64,000 nt of DNA from Tolypeutes matacus (GCA_026826555.1 JAKSZT010054304.1:35829424-35893423), one strand, 5' to 3'. Numbered from the stretch's first letter, positions 35,076-48,269 are shown. Notes: generated by a model not told the origin, from the letters alone. A program made the numbers and translations.

Positions 35076-36394
35076 CTAGTTGAGTTTAGAGTGAATGAAA
35101 TTCTATATATATTGCCCTCTTTTTCACCAGGAAATGCCCCAACATCTGTGATCTCAGGAGTCACATAAAATTGCATAAATATGCCGGGTCAGAGGATCCC
35201 AGACCACTAATACCTTCTTATACACTGTTTAAATTGAAATGTGTGCCTTAGCCCTCTGTGGTCAATCTTATTATCATAAATGGAATTTCACTTTGTCCTA
35301 TGCACTCTCTGTTTCATTTCTTGCTGCACCATTGGGCTTGCTCAATGTTTCAATGAGGCTACCTGTATACAGTGAATCTCAGTACAAATAAGTGATATAT
35401 ATCACTCCATCAGCAAAGAACAAAGGACAGGTTGGAGAGTGAAGAATTAGCAATGTTACAATGAGAAGAGGCAGATAACTGAATAGCGAGAGAAAGAACA
35501 GGGCACAATAGACATTCAGCCAAATGGTGACCCAAAGAAATCAGAATGTACTGAACTCAGATTGGATGACATTGGAGGAAAAAATACTCTGGTTTGGTAG
35601 GAAAGGTAATTCAGTACAAATAAATATGGTGATAAGAAAAGACCCCCAGAAGCCAGGTAGTGAAAATGATTCGTTTGAGAAATAAATTAATTAATACAAG
35701 AAGGGAAACCAGAAGTTGGCAAATGATGTTGAATAGATGGAGTTTAGCCAGAGGGAGAGGAAAAATGCCATGTAAGCACAATTCCCAAAATAAAATCCTG
35801 CAAGAGTATTGAGTGCTATCTTGTTGCATACTCTCTAATCTTTAAAATACTTCTGAGTGGGCAAGATTCAAATTTGTATTAATAATTCATATATTAGTCC
35901 TCTCAATCCAATGTTTTCCTCTCATTGGATTCTTTGATTTTTCATTAAGTAGACTCATATTGATTATTTTTGTTAAATGAGAAGTTTTTGGAATCCAAAA
36001 GATTAAAAATATGCTATCAGAAAATTATTAAAGATTTAGTGAAAGTGGGAATGAGAAATCAGAGTAATTTCAGAAGGAAAATTTGATCTTAACCATAAAA
36101 GTATATTTTGTGCTCATATTTCCCTTAATTTTCACATGGTATACAATACATATTGCTCATGGACTCCAGTGTGTGAGGTAGTCAATCACGAAGGTTCAAT
36201 GTTATCATTTCAGGGAGTTTTCTGTGGTCTCATCAAACTTCCTCCAGAAAAGTGAAAATATATCATGGTCATATATCATGCTTTTCACTTGTTTGCTTTG
36301 CACCAAAAGTATTTTAGAATGAATAATTTATATAATAAAATTGGACATATTTTGGTAGCTAGAAAGATACATTAATGGGAGTAACTAACTTAAA
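35076..36394. other. Unassigned sequence
   Basis: No gene or clear repeat family is recognised. The minus frame 35611-35829 shows no domain. Confidence 0.5.
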
Positions 36395-36615
36395 TAATGA
36401 TTAGTTTTGTTAGACACCTTTCTAAACATTTGACATTTAATTTTTATAACAACTGTATTGAATAAGTGCATTTATTATCTCCATTTTAAAGACAAAATAA
36501 CTGCTGCACAGAGAAATGTTTTTACCTGCCCAAAGGCAAACAGCTAACAAGTAGTAAATTGTTATGTGAGCATAGGCTGTCTGGCTCCATGAATCTGCTC
36601 TAAACCATTCCCCTA
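36395..36615 (+). mobile_element. MIR SINE
   Basis: The body follows the MIR order: acacctttctaaacatttgac, ataacaactg, atttattatctccattttaaagac, aactgctgcacagagaaatg, acctgcccaaaggcaaacagc and taacaagtagtaaa, then a gtctggctccatgaatctgctc end. MIR is an ancient tRNA-derived SINE common to mammals. It is diverged and inert. Confidence 0.88.
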
Positions 36616-36845
36616 TGGTGCTTTTATTTAGCTAGAGATAAGTCTACAGATGATAAGGTTAAAAAAATAAAATAAAAATGTACATATAGAAACAAATACA
36701 TTGTCCCAACTGCCATAAATACATCATATAGAATAGTCAAGAAATGATGTATCAGAGAGAAACTCAAAAGGAAACTTTAAAATAATGTAATAAAGGTGCA
36801 AGAATGGAGGCAGGGAGAAGAAATGAAGAGATTTCAAAAATCAAT

Positions 36846-36950
36846 CAGGGAGGAGATGTAGCTCAGTGGTTGAGCACCTGCTTCCCACATACTAGGTCCT
36901 GGTTTCAATCTCCAGTACCTGCCCCACCCCCCAAAATTCACTAGATTAAT

Positions 36951-36995
<45 letters not shown>
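36846..36995 (+). mobile_element. tRNA-derived SINE with (TA)n tail
   Basis: The head ggaggagatgtagctcagtgg carries a good A box (tagctcagtgg), and ggtttcaatctcc at about 36901-36913 matches the B box apart from one inserted base. These are the two internal RNA polymerase III promoter blocks of a tRNA-like SINE. A C-rich stretch and then a TA dinucleotide run (about 36956-36991) form its tail. Imperfect repeats aaaaatcaatca (36836-36847) and aaaaattaatga (about 37008-37019) may be the target duplication. It differs in sequence from the SINE at 18869, so it belongs to another subfamily. Confidence 0.85.
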
Positions 36996-39370
36996 CCTAT
37001 TTTGATAAAAAATTAATGATTTTGGAGAATTCACAATGTAGAATATAAATTTATTTCTGTTATATATTTCTTGAATAATTCTTATATCTGAAAAATAACC
37101 AAACCTCTCTATGTATCTGGTAACTAGGTAAAAACTTTTATAAGATATAAAAAGTGCTTAATCCTGTTTTTAATCATATACAAGCCAAATTTCATCCCCC
37201 TCCATAATAGTCTGCATAATTTCTCTAACCCATAAAACCTATTAGACACTTACAGTTTCCTGGATGTTTAAGGAATACTAATTGCCTGCAGTTTCTGATA
37301 TATATTTTTTGATTCATAAGAATTTCCCCAGTGTGTTTTACAGATATTTAAATTTTATAATATTTGGCATAATTTTTTTCCATTTCTTTGTAGTTTATAT
37401 AATATAAATACTCTTTTATACATTTAATACACAATTATTATTTAAAAAGCATCAGGAAAGTGTACAAGTTTACTTTTTTCACCATTCCATATACACTAGA
37501 ACAGGTTGGACAGTAATGTTGAATTGAAATTGGTTTAATTAAATATATTGCATGTAGAAAAAGTATTAGAATAAAGAATTTAATTTGAAGAGAATACATG
37601 TTCTAACTCTGAGTTATACCAAGCTATTAGTTTGAACCTAAACTGATCCTTTCTCATATTTATAAATGATCAGGAAGCCTGATCCATAAGACAAGCTAAT
37701 TAAATATTTGCTTATTGATATATTTATATTCCAAATGGAAAAAATAAATATACTGTTTGATATATGAATATTTTATAAATGGACTAGCATGAAAATTTAA
37801 AAAGATAAAGTAGCATATTTTGGTATTTTTACTTTAAATATGATAAATTACAATTTCAGTGGTCATTATTACTATATATTTTAACTGTTCCCTTTAAGAT
37901 TCCTTATTTTCCACTAGTTTAAAGATAAATGATGATAAAGGAAAAACTATGTGAAGAGCAAGTAAAGGTGAACATGTGATGCAGCTAAAATATTCAAGGT
38001 AAAATTACAGTGGATTTTGAAAATATTTCAAATATTTTTTAAAAAATAGTTTCTTAATAGCTCATCCTTCTAAAAGTGAATTTCTTTGCATACATGATGT
38101 ATGAGCAGTTTGATCAAATATTTTCTCCTGAAGGGGCCTAAAATTTACAAAGGTAGCTTTTTCCTAAGACTTCTAGAGGGTTGTTTTTCATGGATTTGAG
38201 CTTTGGGTAACATACTTATTCCAGTTGCAGTGCCCATTCCCTGCCATTCTCACATTAGCCTCACATCTGGCACACTTCTCCCGCTTTGTGCTGACTGGGT
38301 TATTATGACGGCTTCATTAAGAAGTGAAATGAGGAGAGTGCTGCTTCCCTCACTCAGGAACCTCCTGTCTCATGCTGCACCAAAGCTGATCAGGTAAACT
38401 CAGTGCAAAGGAGACTCTGCTGTCCTACTGGAGCAATAGAAGAGATGTCAAAAATTGTTTTTTCTTAATGTTTGGATATAAAAAATGCCACTAAACCTAT
38501 AATACATTAAAAAAAAAACAAAAAAAAAAACTCTTGACACTAACTGTTCAAAGGAAAATACATTTTTGAGGATTTCACAAAAATCATTCTGAAGGCATAT
38601 AAAAAATTGAATTATCCCAATCTGAGGTAGTTATCTAATCTTAAAAGCCTCCTCAAACCTTTTACTTCCATATTCCTGAAATGTGGATATCTATACTATC
38701 CACTTACTCACCCAAGGCAGAAAATGCTTCTAAATTGTCTCCCCTGGCTGTGTTTCAACAGAAGCATTCCCTTTGTTAAAATGATAACATACTATTTATT
38801 ATAATTTATTATAATTTTTGTTGAATAAAGTTTTTAGTTCCCTCACTTGGCTGTACATTTTTCATGAAATGCGCATGTATACTTCTAGGGACTAAAGTTC
38901 TCAAACTTCAATATTTGTGTCATATGTATATATACTTTTTTCCTTTAAGCAGTTCTCTTTTTACTAACATAAACAGTTTAAAATAATATTTCACAGCAAC
39001 TAATGTGAAATAAGTGGAAACTAACCATATACACAAATGTTCCTACATTTAGCTGCTGAAGGCGATGATTTGTCACCTGCTGTCTCTCTCCTAAAAAGAT
39101 TAGCAAGTCTTAATATCATGCTTGTTGATGTTGTAAAGACATAAAATAAATTATATTTGGTGGCTTGTTATCCTGCCTGGTTTAGTCATAAGTTTCCCTT
39201 TGAGCTACCATCCTAGTTAGCCCTGTCCTGGGCAAAACTGCAACTACCAGTGCAATAACATTTTTGTAAGCAAATACACATATATGCATATATATTTATA
39301 TACCATTTTACAAATGTTTGTATGTATTGTGAGAATTTTGATTTTTACCCATAATAATAAAAAAAAAGAA
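36996..39370. other. Unassigned AT-rich sequence
   Basis: No gene is recognised. An A-rich run interrupted by C lies at about 38510-38531. A GC-richer patch at 38220-38400 holds a 64-codon frame (38203-38397) without a known domain. Confidence 0.5.
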
Positions 39371-39893
39371 AACAACAGCCACCCTTAGCTTCTCCAAATG
39401 GACCTTGCCACTTCTTCCCTGAGTGGCTCCTTGCCCTTTCGCACAATGCAGTTTACTAGCAAGGCCTGTGTCTCTGTATGGCTTGGATGATAAGAAGCTG
39501 CTGTCAGTTTCTCCTTTGTTGCATTTGCTTTTGGCATCATATAGTTTTAAATCTCCAATCCCCAGTATCCATGGCAAAGTCCTCCCTCTTGCCTCTAGGT
39601 CTTATAGGCAAGAGCCTGGTACCCACATATGTTTCTTTCCCTCCTCCCCTCCACAGCTCCACAGACCCTCACAGAAGCCTAGGTTAGATAAGGCCAGTGG
39701 GCCCCTCTGCAGCCCAAAGTCCCTCCTCTCTTCCTCTGAGGACTTTGATCCAATGAAGCTGTCCTTTCATGCATTCTCAGCTGGCTGTCTATCTGTGTTT
39801 GTGCCTCATCACCCAAAGAACTTTCACAAAATATCCAAAAGAGATGTAATCAGAAATTTTGAAAGAAAATTGAAAAGTGAACAGGTTTCTTAG
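39371..39893 (+). other. GC-richer block with a 156-codon ORF of unknown nature
   Basis: An open frame at 39423-39893 encodes 156 residues starting MAPCPFAQCSLLARP. It is the longest frame outside recognised repeats. It is rich in Ser, Pro and Leu, ends with a basic run (KISKRDVIRNFERKLKSEQ), and shows no signal peptide, membrane span or domain that I recognise. The opposite strand is also open at 39308-39577, which argues for low stop density rather than selection. There is no visible promoter, splice structure or polyadenylation context. It is most likely a chance frame or part of an old unrecognised retroposon. Confidence 0.25.
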
Positions 39894-40529
39894 TCAGTTA
39901 AATTTTTTCAAGTTTATGTATATTTGAAATTCAAATTCTTCTTGTGCATCCTTAGGAAAATATTATCTCATTTTCTTGCTGTACCTCACATACAGACAGG
40001 AAAAAGCTATATGGATTTGAATTAGACTGAGGGTATCATTGACTTTACTACAGTTTTTAAAGGCCCTAGGTTTGATCTTATATATACACAAAATCTGAAG
40101 GTAGGCAGTGGAGGGCTGGTAAGGTACCTCTCACTGGTAAAAGGATCAAGATATTGTTTTATCTTCCTCTTCTGATGTGTATGGTTTCAGTCTTCAAGGT
40201 CAAATCATGTCTTTGACTGCTTATGTATTTTATCCATATTATCTCTATCATGGGAAACAGGGATGAGAAAGGAAAGAAAAGGACCCCCTACTGAGGCAAC
40301 TTCCTTTCCGTATCTTTCCCATACAGCATTTTCGCTCATGTTTCATTGACTAGAACATAGTCACCACTCCTAGCTGCAGGGAGGATTGGAAATACATTCC
40401 TTAGACCTAACACGTTGCTGCCTTCAAATAAAATTTCTGCAAGAAAGCAAGACACAATCAATAGAGCAACAACTAATGGTATCTAACCTCATAATAGTGC
40501 CCCAGCAGGGCTTACCACCTGATATCTAA
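39894..40529. other. Unassigned sequence
   Basis: No gene or repeat family is recognised. Confidence 0.5.
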
Positions 40530-40755
40530 CAGCTACTGAATATTTGCAATGTCTTAGAAATTACACTAAGAAAAATACACGTTATCGCATTATATATGCA
40601 TAACAACCTTTTGTGGTATATACTCTTGTTTTTCCCATTTTATAAAGGGATAAATTGAAATTAAGTTTGCATAACTTAGCAAAGGCCATAACTAATAAGT
40701 GCTCTAAACACTTATTAGAGGCTATACTTATAACAACTATGCTATACTATTAAAT
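40530..40755 (+). mobile_element. MIR SINE, diverged
   Basis: The order of phrases fits MIR: ctactgaatatttgcaatgtc, then acgttatcgcattatatatgc, ataacaacctttt, cccattttataaagggataaa, taacttagcaaaggccataac and taataagtgctc. It is more diverged than the copy at 36395. Confidence 0.7.
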
Positions 40756-41129
40756 AAATTCCCATTGAATCTGAGCTCACTTTGCATCCATAGGACAAAA
40801 TTACCTTGTACTTATCATGAAAAAAAATAAAAAGATAACAGCAACAAGAATGAATTTGAGCTATTATGTCATAGATATTCTGCTAATGTTTAATGAATAC
40901 ATGGATGTAAGAATAAGCATAGATAACCCCATGTCTGGTAATATGATAAATTTGTTAGTTATACTGACTCTCCCACTAAAAGCAGATAAAATTTCCAGTA
41001 AATTATATATATCCATATATAATATGAATGAACAGCAATTTGTAAAATATTATCTAGCCACAAAATTTAAATGAAGCTGCTTTCTTTCTGAGGGAATTAG
41101 CAATACAAGTGAACATAATTCCTAAATTC
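40756..41129. other. Unassigned AT-rich sequence
   Basis: No gene is seen. The 85-codon frame 40817-41074 is AT-driven and has no domain. Confidence 0.5.
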
Positions 41130-41710
41130 AATTTTTTTTTGCCTGTGTGCTGCCTCCGAAACCATTTTACTTTGGCTAAGCCACTTGCCTCAACACTGAC
41201 CTTAGGTCTATTTAATAAACAGCTTTCCATCCCTGGGGCATAGACTCTCTCAAAGTTGAAACCCACCTCTGCAGCCATCACCCACTCTACCCACAGGCCT
41301 AACCCAAAACCCACAGATGCTCTCAAATAAGATAACCATTCCCACTACTCTTAGAGGACCCTCAGTCCCTTCCCTTTTCTGTGCACATGTTCTTTAAACT
41401 AACCAATCCTTGACACCAACAAGAAATCTACTAACCTCTACCTCTGGGCCACCATAAAGGCACAAGCCCATGGGTCCTTCTCACTCCTCTTGTGCACTGC
41501 CTGACCTCTGGCTGAGCCACTGGAGCCAATCGTGCTACAACGGACCGCTCTTGGCACTCCTCTCTCTCTGATACCTATGAGTAACAAATTCTCTTTTCTC
41601 ATGCATTTTTACCTCGTGCTCCCTTTGTGTACCCCTGACCTCCACTCAGATTCAAATTTAAAATTCAACGTAACTAATTCAAAACAAACTGTTTTTTCAG
41701 TTTGTACAAG
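41130..41710 (+). mobile_element. Possible solo LTR of an ERV (class uncertain)
   Basis: This GC-richer block has an LTR-like layout. C-rich pyrimidine text is followed at about 41500-41620 by ctgagccactggagccaat, actcctctctctctgatacc, a degraded polyadenylation-like gtaacaaattctc and ttttctcatgcatttttacc, which resembles the R-U5 end of a gammaretrovirus-type LTR. I cannot define TG..CA ends or a duplication, and the inner family is unknown. The frames at 41054-41326 (minus) and 41532-41714 are inside it. Confidence 0.4.
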
Positions 41711-41964
41711 ATAAAAGGCAAGGTTCTAGTGAATAATGTGTGACTCTCCCCATAAAAAACATTGGACATAAAGTATTTCCCACAGGCCCACCTCCATATC
41801 TCCACAGAAATATATGGAAGCAGACTGGGTGGTTTGTAGTGGGGAGAAAAAAATCAATGGGAAATTAGGAAATTAACCAAAAGCCAGACCTCACGTTGAT
41901 TTGTTGTCTGTATTCATATAATCTGAGGTTAAATAAAAGGTCTCAGTGGTCTTAATGCAGAAGA
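41711..41964. other. Unassigned short stretch
   Basis: Nothing is recognised between the LTR-like block and the L1 tail. Confidence 0.5.
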
Positions 41965-43215
41965 TTCAAATTTTTCCTATTTATTACAAAAGTTGTAGTT
42001 TTACAGAAAAATCATGCAGAGTTCTCATATAGTCCCCCCGCCACATGCTATATTTCAGTATAATTCATACTTTGCATTAATGTGGTACCTTTGTTACAAT
42101 TGATGAAACGTTATTGTTATAATTATACTATTGACTATACTCCATAGTATTCATTAGGGTTCACTGTGATATATAGTGCTATATTGTTGCATTTTCTAAA
42201 AATTTTTATTCTATTAACATATATACAATCTAAAATTTACCCTTTCATCCACATTCAAACATATAATTCAGTGGTGCCAATTACATTCACAATGTTGTGT
42301 TACCATCACCACCATCAATTATCAAAACGTTTCTATCACCCCCAAACAGAAACTCTACCAACTGCGTATTAATTCCTCTTCCTTATCCCGACCCAGTCCC
42401 TGTTAATCTGTATTCTAGATTCTGATTCTATGAATTTGCTTAATCTAATTAGTACATATCAGTAATATCATACAATATTTGTTCTTTGGGTTCTGGCTTA
42501 TTCACTCAATATGGTATCTTCAAGGTTTATCCATGTTGTTGCATGTATCAGAACTTGATTCATTTTTAAAGATGTATGGTATTCTATTGTATGTAGATAC
42601 TACATTTTGTTTATCCATTCATCTGTTGATGGACATTTGGGTTGATTTTCTTTTGGCAATTGAGATTAATGCCACTACGAACATTGGTGTGCAAATATCT
42701 GTTCAAATCCCTGCTATCAATTTTTTGGAATCTATACCTTAGAAGTGGGATAGCTGGGTCATAGGGTAATTTTATACTTAACTTTCTGAAGAACTAACAA
42801 ACTGTTTTCCTCAGAGACTGACCCATTTCACATGCCTGCCAACAATTAAAAAAGGTTTCTATTTCTCCACATCCTCTCCAACACTTATTTTCCACTTTTA
42901 AATAGTAGCCATTCTAGTGGGTGTGAAATGCTAACTCACTGTAGTTTTGATTTTGCATTTCTCTAATGGCTAATGATGTTGAGCATCTTTTCATATGTTT
43001 ATTGTCCCTTTGTATATCTTATTTGGAGAAATGTCTATTCAAGTCTTTTGCCCATTTTTAATGTTTTTTTCTGTCTTTTTGTTTTGTTTTGTTTTTAGTT
43101 GTAGGATTTCTTTATATATTCTGGATATGTGGCTTATTCTATGTAAGTTATTTTGCTTCCTTTTCTTCTTTCTAATGAACATTTGCTCACATTCTCAGTT
43201 TTCTCAGAGGTAGAT
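41965..43215 (-). mobile_element. LINE-1 3'UTR and ORF2 C-terminus, antisense
   Basis: The plus strand begins with the complement of the L1 tail (ttacagaaaaatcatgcaga; ttgcattaatgtggtacctt; aattcagtggtgccaattac). It enters ORF2 antisense at about 42590 (ttgtttatccattcatctgt; tgggatagctgggtcatagg; tggctaatgatgttgagc) and runs to ggatttctttatatattctgg at about 43110. It is 5'-truncated and full of stops in the sense frame. Confidence 0.88.
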
Positions 43216-45269
43216 TCTGTTTTGCCCAGCTCAGTATGCTTGCTTAGAAAACATCATTTTCCAAATATAGACAATTTGACCTTGGGTATGGTGTTTCAGC
43301 AAAGTGGGAAACTAAAACTTCTATAACTAATATTTAGTGGAAGGTGAATGATTTGTAGCTTATATTAGCAAAGCAGCTAATAAAACTATTTCCTATACTC
43401 TCTTGATTATCAGGTGTGTTCTTTTTGAAACCAAAACTTTGGGAAAATGTTATAACTATTTCTGCAGTTCAATTGTTATATTTTTAGAAGGGAGGTTGAA
43501 ATGATGAATAATTTAAACTTAGGGTGCTCTTTTTAGGGATTCTTACTGTTACCAAGCAATGGTGATGCCAGTATTTTGAGAAAAGAAAGAATTTTATTGT
43601 GAGGTCAATCAGTAAGGAGATAGAAGTCAAGCTCAAAATATGTTTCTTTGATCCAAGAACTACTGAAGATTTATAGGATGGAAACAAAGAGAGGGGATAG
43701 TGATGGGGATTTCACTTGGCATTTTCTGGTTGTTTTTTTTACAGGATTGTTTATATAAGATAAAAATAAGCTTGAGGGCTGAATCTTATCTTCCTTGTTG
43801 AGAGATCCTCTCACATTTCATTTGCTTCTTATGACTCTTCATACCCATAATTCTGGTTCCAAAGGAGGTGATATTTTCCTAGTGTCTCAGGGATCATTCT
43901 AGGGTCAAGAGGCAGTATGTGTGTATATGCTCCAGTTTCCCACCTGTGGCTCAGTTTGACTGCCTGTAAAACAAGCTTAGGAAAGAATTTTAGTTATGGG
44001 AGAGGAAAAAATTCTGATAAGCAGGTTTTGGTCTGAATCTTGATTTTCAGTTAAGACTCCCAGCTATCTCACCCATGGTTTCATTACCAGGAAGAAATGG
44101 ATTATGGTTGAATTTTAGCCCCTTGTGATGTTAAGCTTTTGGCAATCAATTATATTTATGACCATAAGAGTCACATGACAAACACACATATGCCCACGAA
44201 CACACACACACAATCAGCATGCCAATAAAGTGATGCATAATGTTTATAAGGTTCACTAGTATTATCATATCCCACTATCCTTGAATTTTTGGTTTTGCAG
44301 TGCCATCCAATATCCTCCCTTCATTAAGTGGCTGCAGTGTGGCCCAGTGGGTAAAGGAATGAATGTATGATTATGTTTTAACCCATATCATTAATACTTG
44401 GATAAAAGAAATGAGTGGAGTTTTCTGACATTTGGAAATTTAACCAACTGAGAAACGGTATTGCCGTGTTTTGTTTTGTTTTACCCAAGTAGGTTATGTT
44501 GATATTGATTAAGTATAACATTTATTACCTACACTGAAGAATGCTGAACAATAATGCCTAGATGGGGTCAGTGATAAAACTAGAAAAGAAATGAGAAACT
44601 GGAGGTTGTGAATTCTGAGAGTAATCAAAGAAAATTTAACTTAGCCTTATGAAACAGCACTGGATGAATTATTTCAAAATGACATTGGATTACTCTGGAT
44701 AAAGATTAATGAGTGAGCCTGCAGTGATACTTGTGATAATTTGGTCAAATTATTTGAAAATACATATTTTAGATAAAGATTTTATGTATTTCCAACAAAA
44801 AGACATATAATATATAAATACAAAGAAAACCTGCAATAATGTCTAAAATACAAAGAATAACTGCCATGACAACAGATTATTGAATAGATAGTTTTAACTC
44901 ATTGTCTTGTTTGAACATGACTAAATAAATTTTTTTAAAAAATCTCTTGTGGCTCTAATTCCCATGGACACAATTAATTAGGCTACAATTAGGTACCTGA
45001 TATAAGGGCAAGAATCCATTTGCTGATGAGCAAACTAGAACATGATCTAGTGAAAAATGCGTAAGTAAACAAAAAACAAAATACACTAAAATTCTCTGTA
45101 AACAAGGATATGTGTTAATTATCCATAATGATGAGATGTAATGTCCTTGGAATTTCAATGGAGACTACAGTGAAACTTTTAAGGTTATAATGAAACTAGG
45201 AATAACAGAGGCAGAGAAAAGCACATTCATGGAGAATATTTCACTTGGGTTAAAAATGATGCACTTGAG
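43216..45269. other. Unassigned sequence with a short (CA)n
   Basis: No gene is recognised. A small CA run occurs at about 44199-44212. Frames 43484-43687 (minus) and 44955-45158 (minus) have no domain. Confidence 0.5.
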
Positions 45270-45447
45270 CAGTGGTTCTCAACCCTGATGGCATTATTTA
45301 AGTCACCTTGGGAACTTTTAAAAATTCCAATGCCAGGGCCCAATTTCTAGAAGTAATGACTGGATCTGGATGGCACTTCGACATCAAAATACATTTTTTA
45401 AAACTCCGCAGATGATTCTAATGTACAATCCACATTAAGAACCAGTG
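45270..45447 (+). mobile_element. MER5A-like hAT-Charlie nonautonomous DNA transposon
   Basis: It starts cagtggttctcaaccctgat and ends with the inverse end taagaaccagtg. Inner text fits MER5A: caccttgggaacttttaaaaa, ccagggcccaatttc and gatgattctaatgt. The flanking 8-mers cacttgag and catttatc match partly. It is an inert eutherian relic. Confidence 0.88.
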
Positions 45448-45995
45448 CATTTATCTCAAGAAACTCAAGCAGCAGAAATCCCTAAATTGGTAGGCTTAGA
45501 CATAGTGCTTGTCTCCTGGACATCTGTTGTATTAGGGTGAGTTTCAACAGTCTGTAACAGAAAACTTCCCCAAACACACAAAGTATATCTTTCTCCCATG
45601 TGGAAGTCCAGAGGTAGCCAGTCCAAAGGTAGTAAAGTGACATTGCTGTTATCAGGTACTTGGTCTCCCTACTGGAATTATTTTTCTAAAGAAGGAAAGA
45701 TGAGAACAAAAGAAATGAAAAAAAGAGGTGGGAGAAGGAGAAATGCATTGGAGAGGCAACAAACACTCTCTGAGACGTGGAGCATTGCTCTCTTCCTGTC
45801 CTTAGATTCCTTCTCAAATACATTTGGGAAATCATGTGTTAAACAAAGCTAAACACATTGTTTTACTGAGGGACTTCTCAGTCTTTAATATATTGAAGAC
45901 CATTCTGAATGTCCACAAGGGAAACTGAGGAAATAGAAAAGTGTATTCAGGGTTTTCCAAATTTATTTGAAAATAACGGCTTTCAAATTAACCCA
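45448..45995. other. Unassigned sequence, possibly an old repeat
   Basis: Bases 45590-45640 (tctcccatgtggaagtccagaggtagcc) have the feel of an old antisense LTR or DNA element, but I cannot name one. The 84-codon frame 45598-45852 is not supported as a gene. Confidence 0.4.
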
Positions 45996-46043
45996 ATCTC
46001 TCTCTCTGCCCCCCCCCCTCTCTCTCTCTCTCCCCCTCTCTCA
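45996..46043. repeat. (CT)n / C-rich simple repeat
   Basis: CT dinucleotides surround a run of ten C bases. The tract is purely pyrimidine on the plus strand and lies just upstream of an LTR. Confidence 0.9.
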
Positions 46044-46071
46044 TCTTCCTCTTTTTTTAAAAAATATGATC

Positions 46072-46500
46072 TGTTGGTTATGTAATCATGTCATCCACTA
46101 GAATCAGGATCAAGTTCCAACCCCTGGTCCTGTGGGTGTGATCCTATTTGTAAATAAGACTTTTGAAGGAGTTATAATTAAAGTGTTCCCAAACTGCATA
46201 GGATTGGGCCTTAATCCTATATGGCTGAAGTCTTACAAGCAAAGGAAATTGGGTATGAATCCAAGGAAGACTTCAGAAGTTGGAAGTCAACAGAACCCTG
46301 AAGAGAAAGGAGAAGATGGTGCTATGAGCATTGTAATGTGATGGAAAAGCCAAGGACCAGCCGGTTCCTGGATGCCACAGTCTTCAGGGATAAAGCATCA
46401 CCTGGCCTCAAAACCATGAACCAATAAATTCCCATTGTTTAAACCAACCCATTGTATGGTATGTTATGGTATTTGTTTTAGCGGCTGGGGAACTAAGCCA
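46072..46500 (+). mobile_element. Solo LTR, MaLR-like, same family as the 29.8-kb provirus LTRs
   Basis: Shared LTR phrases run in order: cctgtgggtgtgatcc, a diverged ttaggccttaatcctat, agaaccctgaagagaaagg, acagtcttcagggataaagca, tcaaaaccatgaaccaataaa, tcccattgtttaaaccaaccc and atggtatttgttttagc. It ends gggaactaagcca. The ends are degraded, and no internal sequence follows. The frame 46132-46341 is inside it. Confidence 0.8.
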
Positions 46501-47473
46501 TGATCTAAATACAGAGAAAAGCAGTTTGGAAAACACTGCAATGTAAATTTTCATTATGGTTAACAATATATAGTAGGTATCTAATTTTTCATTTCTACCT
46601 ATTAATAATTTAAGTAAAGTGTAGACTATTGGATTTAAAAATTTCAGATATCAAAAGTAAAAATTTAAATTTATAATTATGTTGGCTATTTTTATATTTG
46701 GTTATATTTTATAGGAAAACATTATGACTTTTATTTTCAAATAACCTCAAGGAAAGATGGTGTAGTTAGCCCTTCATCATAACATGTTTTGGTCATCCCT
46801 TACACTGCTGTTTGAACAGTGGCTCCTGATTACTAAATTAAATAAGGAAGATTATATCATGTTATAAAGGATTAATTTTTTCATGTTATGTCTCAAGGAG
46901 ATATAATTATTTCCTTTGAGAGAAGCTTAAATACAACGTCTTTTACATGTTTCAGATTCTTGGTGCTTATTCCAATGAAAATATATGTGAATACTATGAC
47001 AAAAATGCAGGGTGAACAGCACGTTAAGGGAGTCTAAAGGCATGGACATTTGTATTCAAGCAATGATTGCAAAGGGCATTTCATTTAAATAACATTTATT
47101 AAGTGCTATGTTTTAGGTAGAATGTTATCTGTATGGACTGCAAATTATTAACGGGAATGAAACCTCTATCGAACTGGACTCAGCAAAAAAAAAAAATAAT
47201 ATTTCAACCAAATCCCCAAGAAAAAAATTTAAAAATCTGAGATCTTGTTATTAAAGGCTCCAGAAACAGAAGCATTTAGAGGATATACAGAAACAGAAAA
47301 ACAAGAAATTTGGACCTGACAAGAATTATTACTACAGTTACAAAAATTAAAGATTATTTCCCATTTTTTAATTTTTAGGGATAAAGATTGCAATTGGCTC
47401 TCTGTCTTGGAGTTTGTTCAATATATGTATAGTGTGGATCAGATATTTTCAACATATCTTTTGTTGCTTTCAT
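46501..47473. other. Unassigned AT-rich sequence
   Basis: No gene is recognised. The segment near 47088-47120 (aacatttattaagtgctatg) resembles a MIR core fragment but is very short. Confidence 0.5.
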
Positions 47474-47483
47474 AATGTCCTAA

Positions 47484-48269
47484 AATAAATAATCTCATAA
47501 GATATGTTATATAAGGTTTCTTTACACATGGCTCTTCTACCCTTTTTATTTGAACCTATAGTTAGTACTAGAGTTGATAGGTGTATGACAGAGTTGCAAC
47601 ACCTACTCTCCAGTTCACTGGACTCACCAAGGACAATTAACAAGGAGATGGTGATGGACAAAGACCATCCCAAGGAACAGAGAGAGAGTCTGCAACTGCA
47701 AACAAGATAGTCCCATCCATCTTCCCAATGGCATATAAGCCCCTTCTCAATTAGAAGTGCAGTGGGCATCACCATTCCAGAATCCTCAGGATTGGGAAAT
47801 GAACTATGTACTAGAGTAGACTAATGGTATTCTACTGTAGACTTATTGTGATTCTAGAAATGGAAGAACTTTTATCATTGATGTGGAGGCAGTGGCCACT
47901 GGAGGTTCTGAGGGCAGGGAGAGGGGAAAAACAGGTGTAATATGGGGGCATTTTCAGGAACTGGGAATTATCCTGAATAATATGCAATGATAGATATAGG
48001 CCATTATATATATCTTGCCGTAACTTACAAAATTGTGTGGGAGAGAATTTAAACTATAATGTAAACTATAATCCACACTTAGTGGCAATGCTTCAATATG
48101 TGTTCATCAATTGCAACAAATGTACTACACTAATGAAGGATGTTGTCAATAAGGGAAAATGTGGGAGGGGTTGGGAGTGGGGCATATGGGAATCCCCTAT
48201 ATTTTTTATGTGATATTTATGTAATCTAATTATCTTTTTTTAAAAAAAATTAAAAAGCATATTTTAAAA
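47484..48269 (+). mobile_element. Composite L1-tailed element, modules A'-C, with 10-bp duplication
   Basis: This 786-bp unit is flanked by perfect direct repeats aatgtcctaa at 47474-47483 and 48270-48279. The first part (47513-47885) is the reverse complement of 53135-53560: gagttgcaacacct, ctctccagttcactgga, catcccaaggaacagagaga and atcctcaggattggg. The second part (47935-48230) is module C, followed by an A-rich tail. TPRT-style duplication plus an A tail shows that this A'-C form moved as a single retrotransposed unit. The minus-strand frame 47470-47775 (101 codons) and its plus-strand shadow show no domain. Confidence 0.88.

Noticed and set aside
36846..36920. Possible true tRNA gene
   Set aside because: The A and B boxes are present, but the cloverleaf is not maintained and a TA tail follows, so it is a SINE head.
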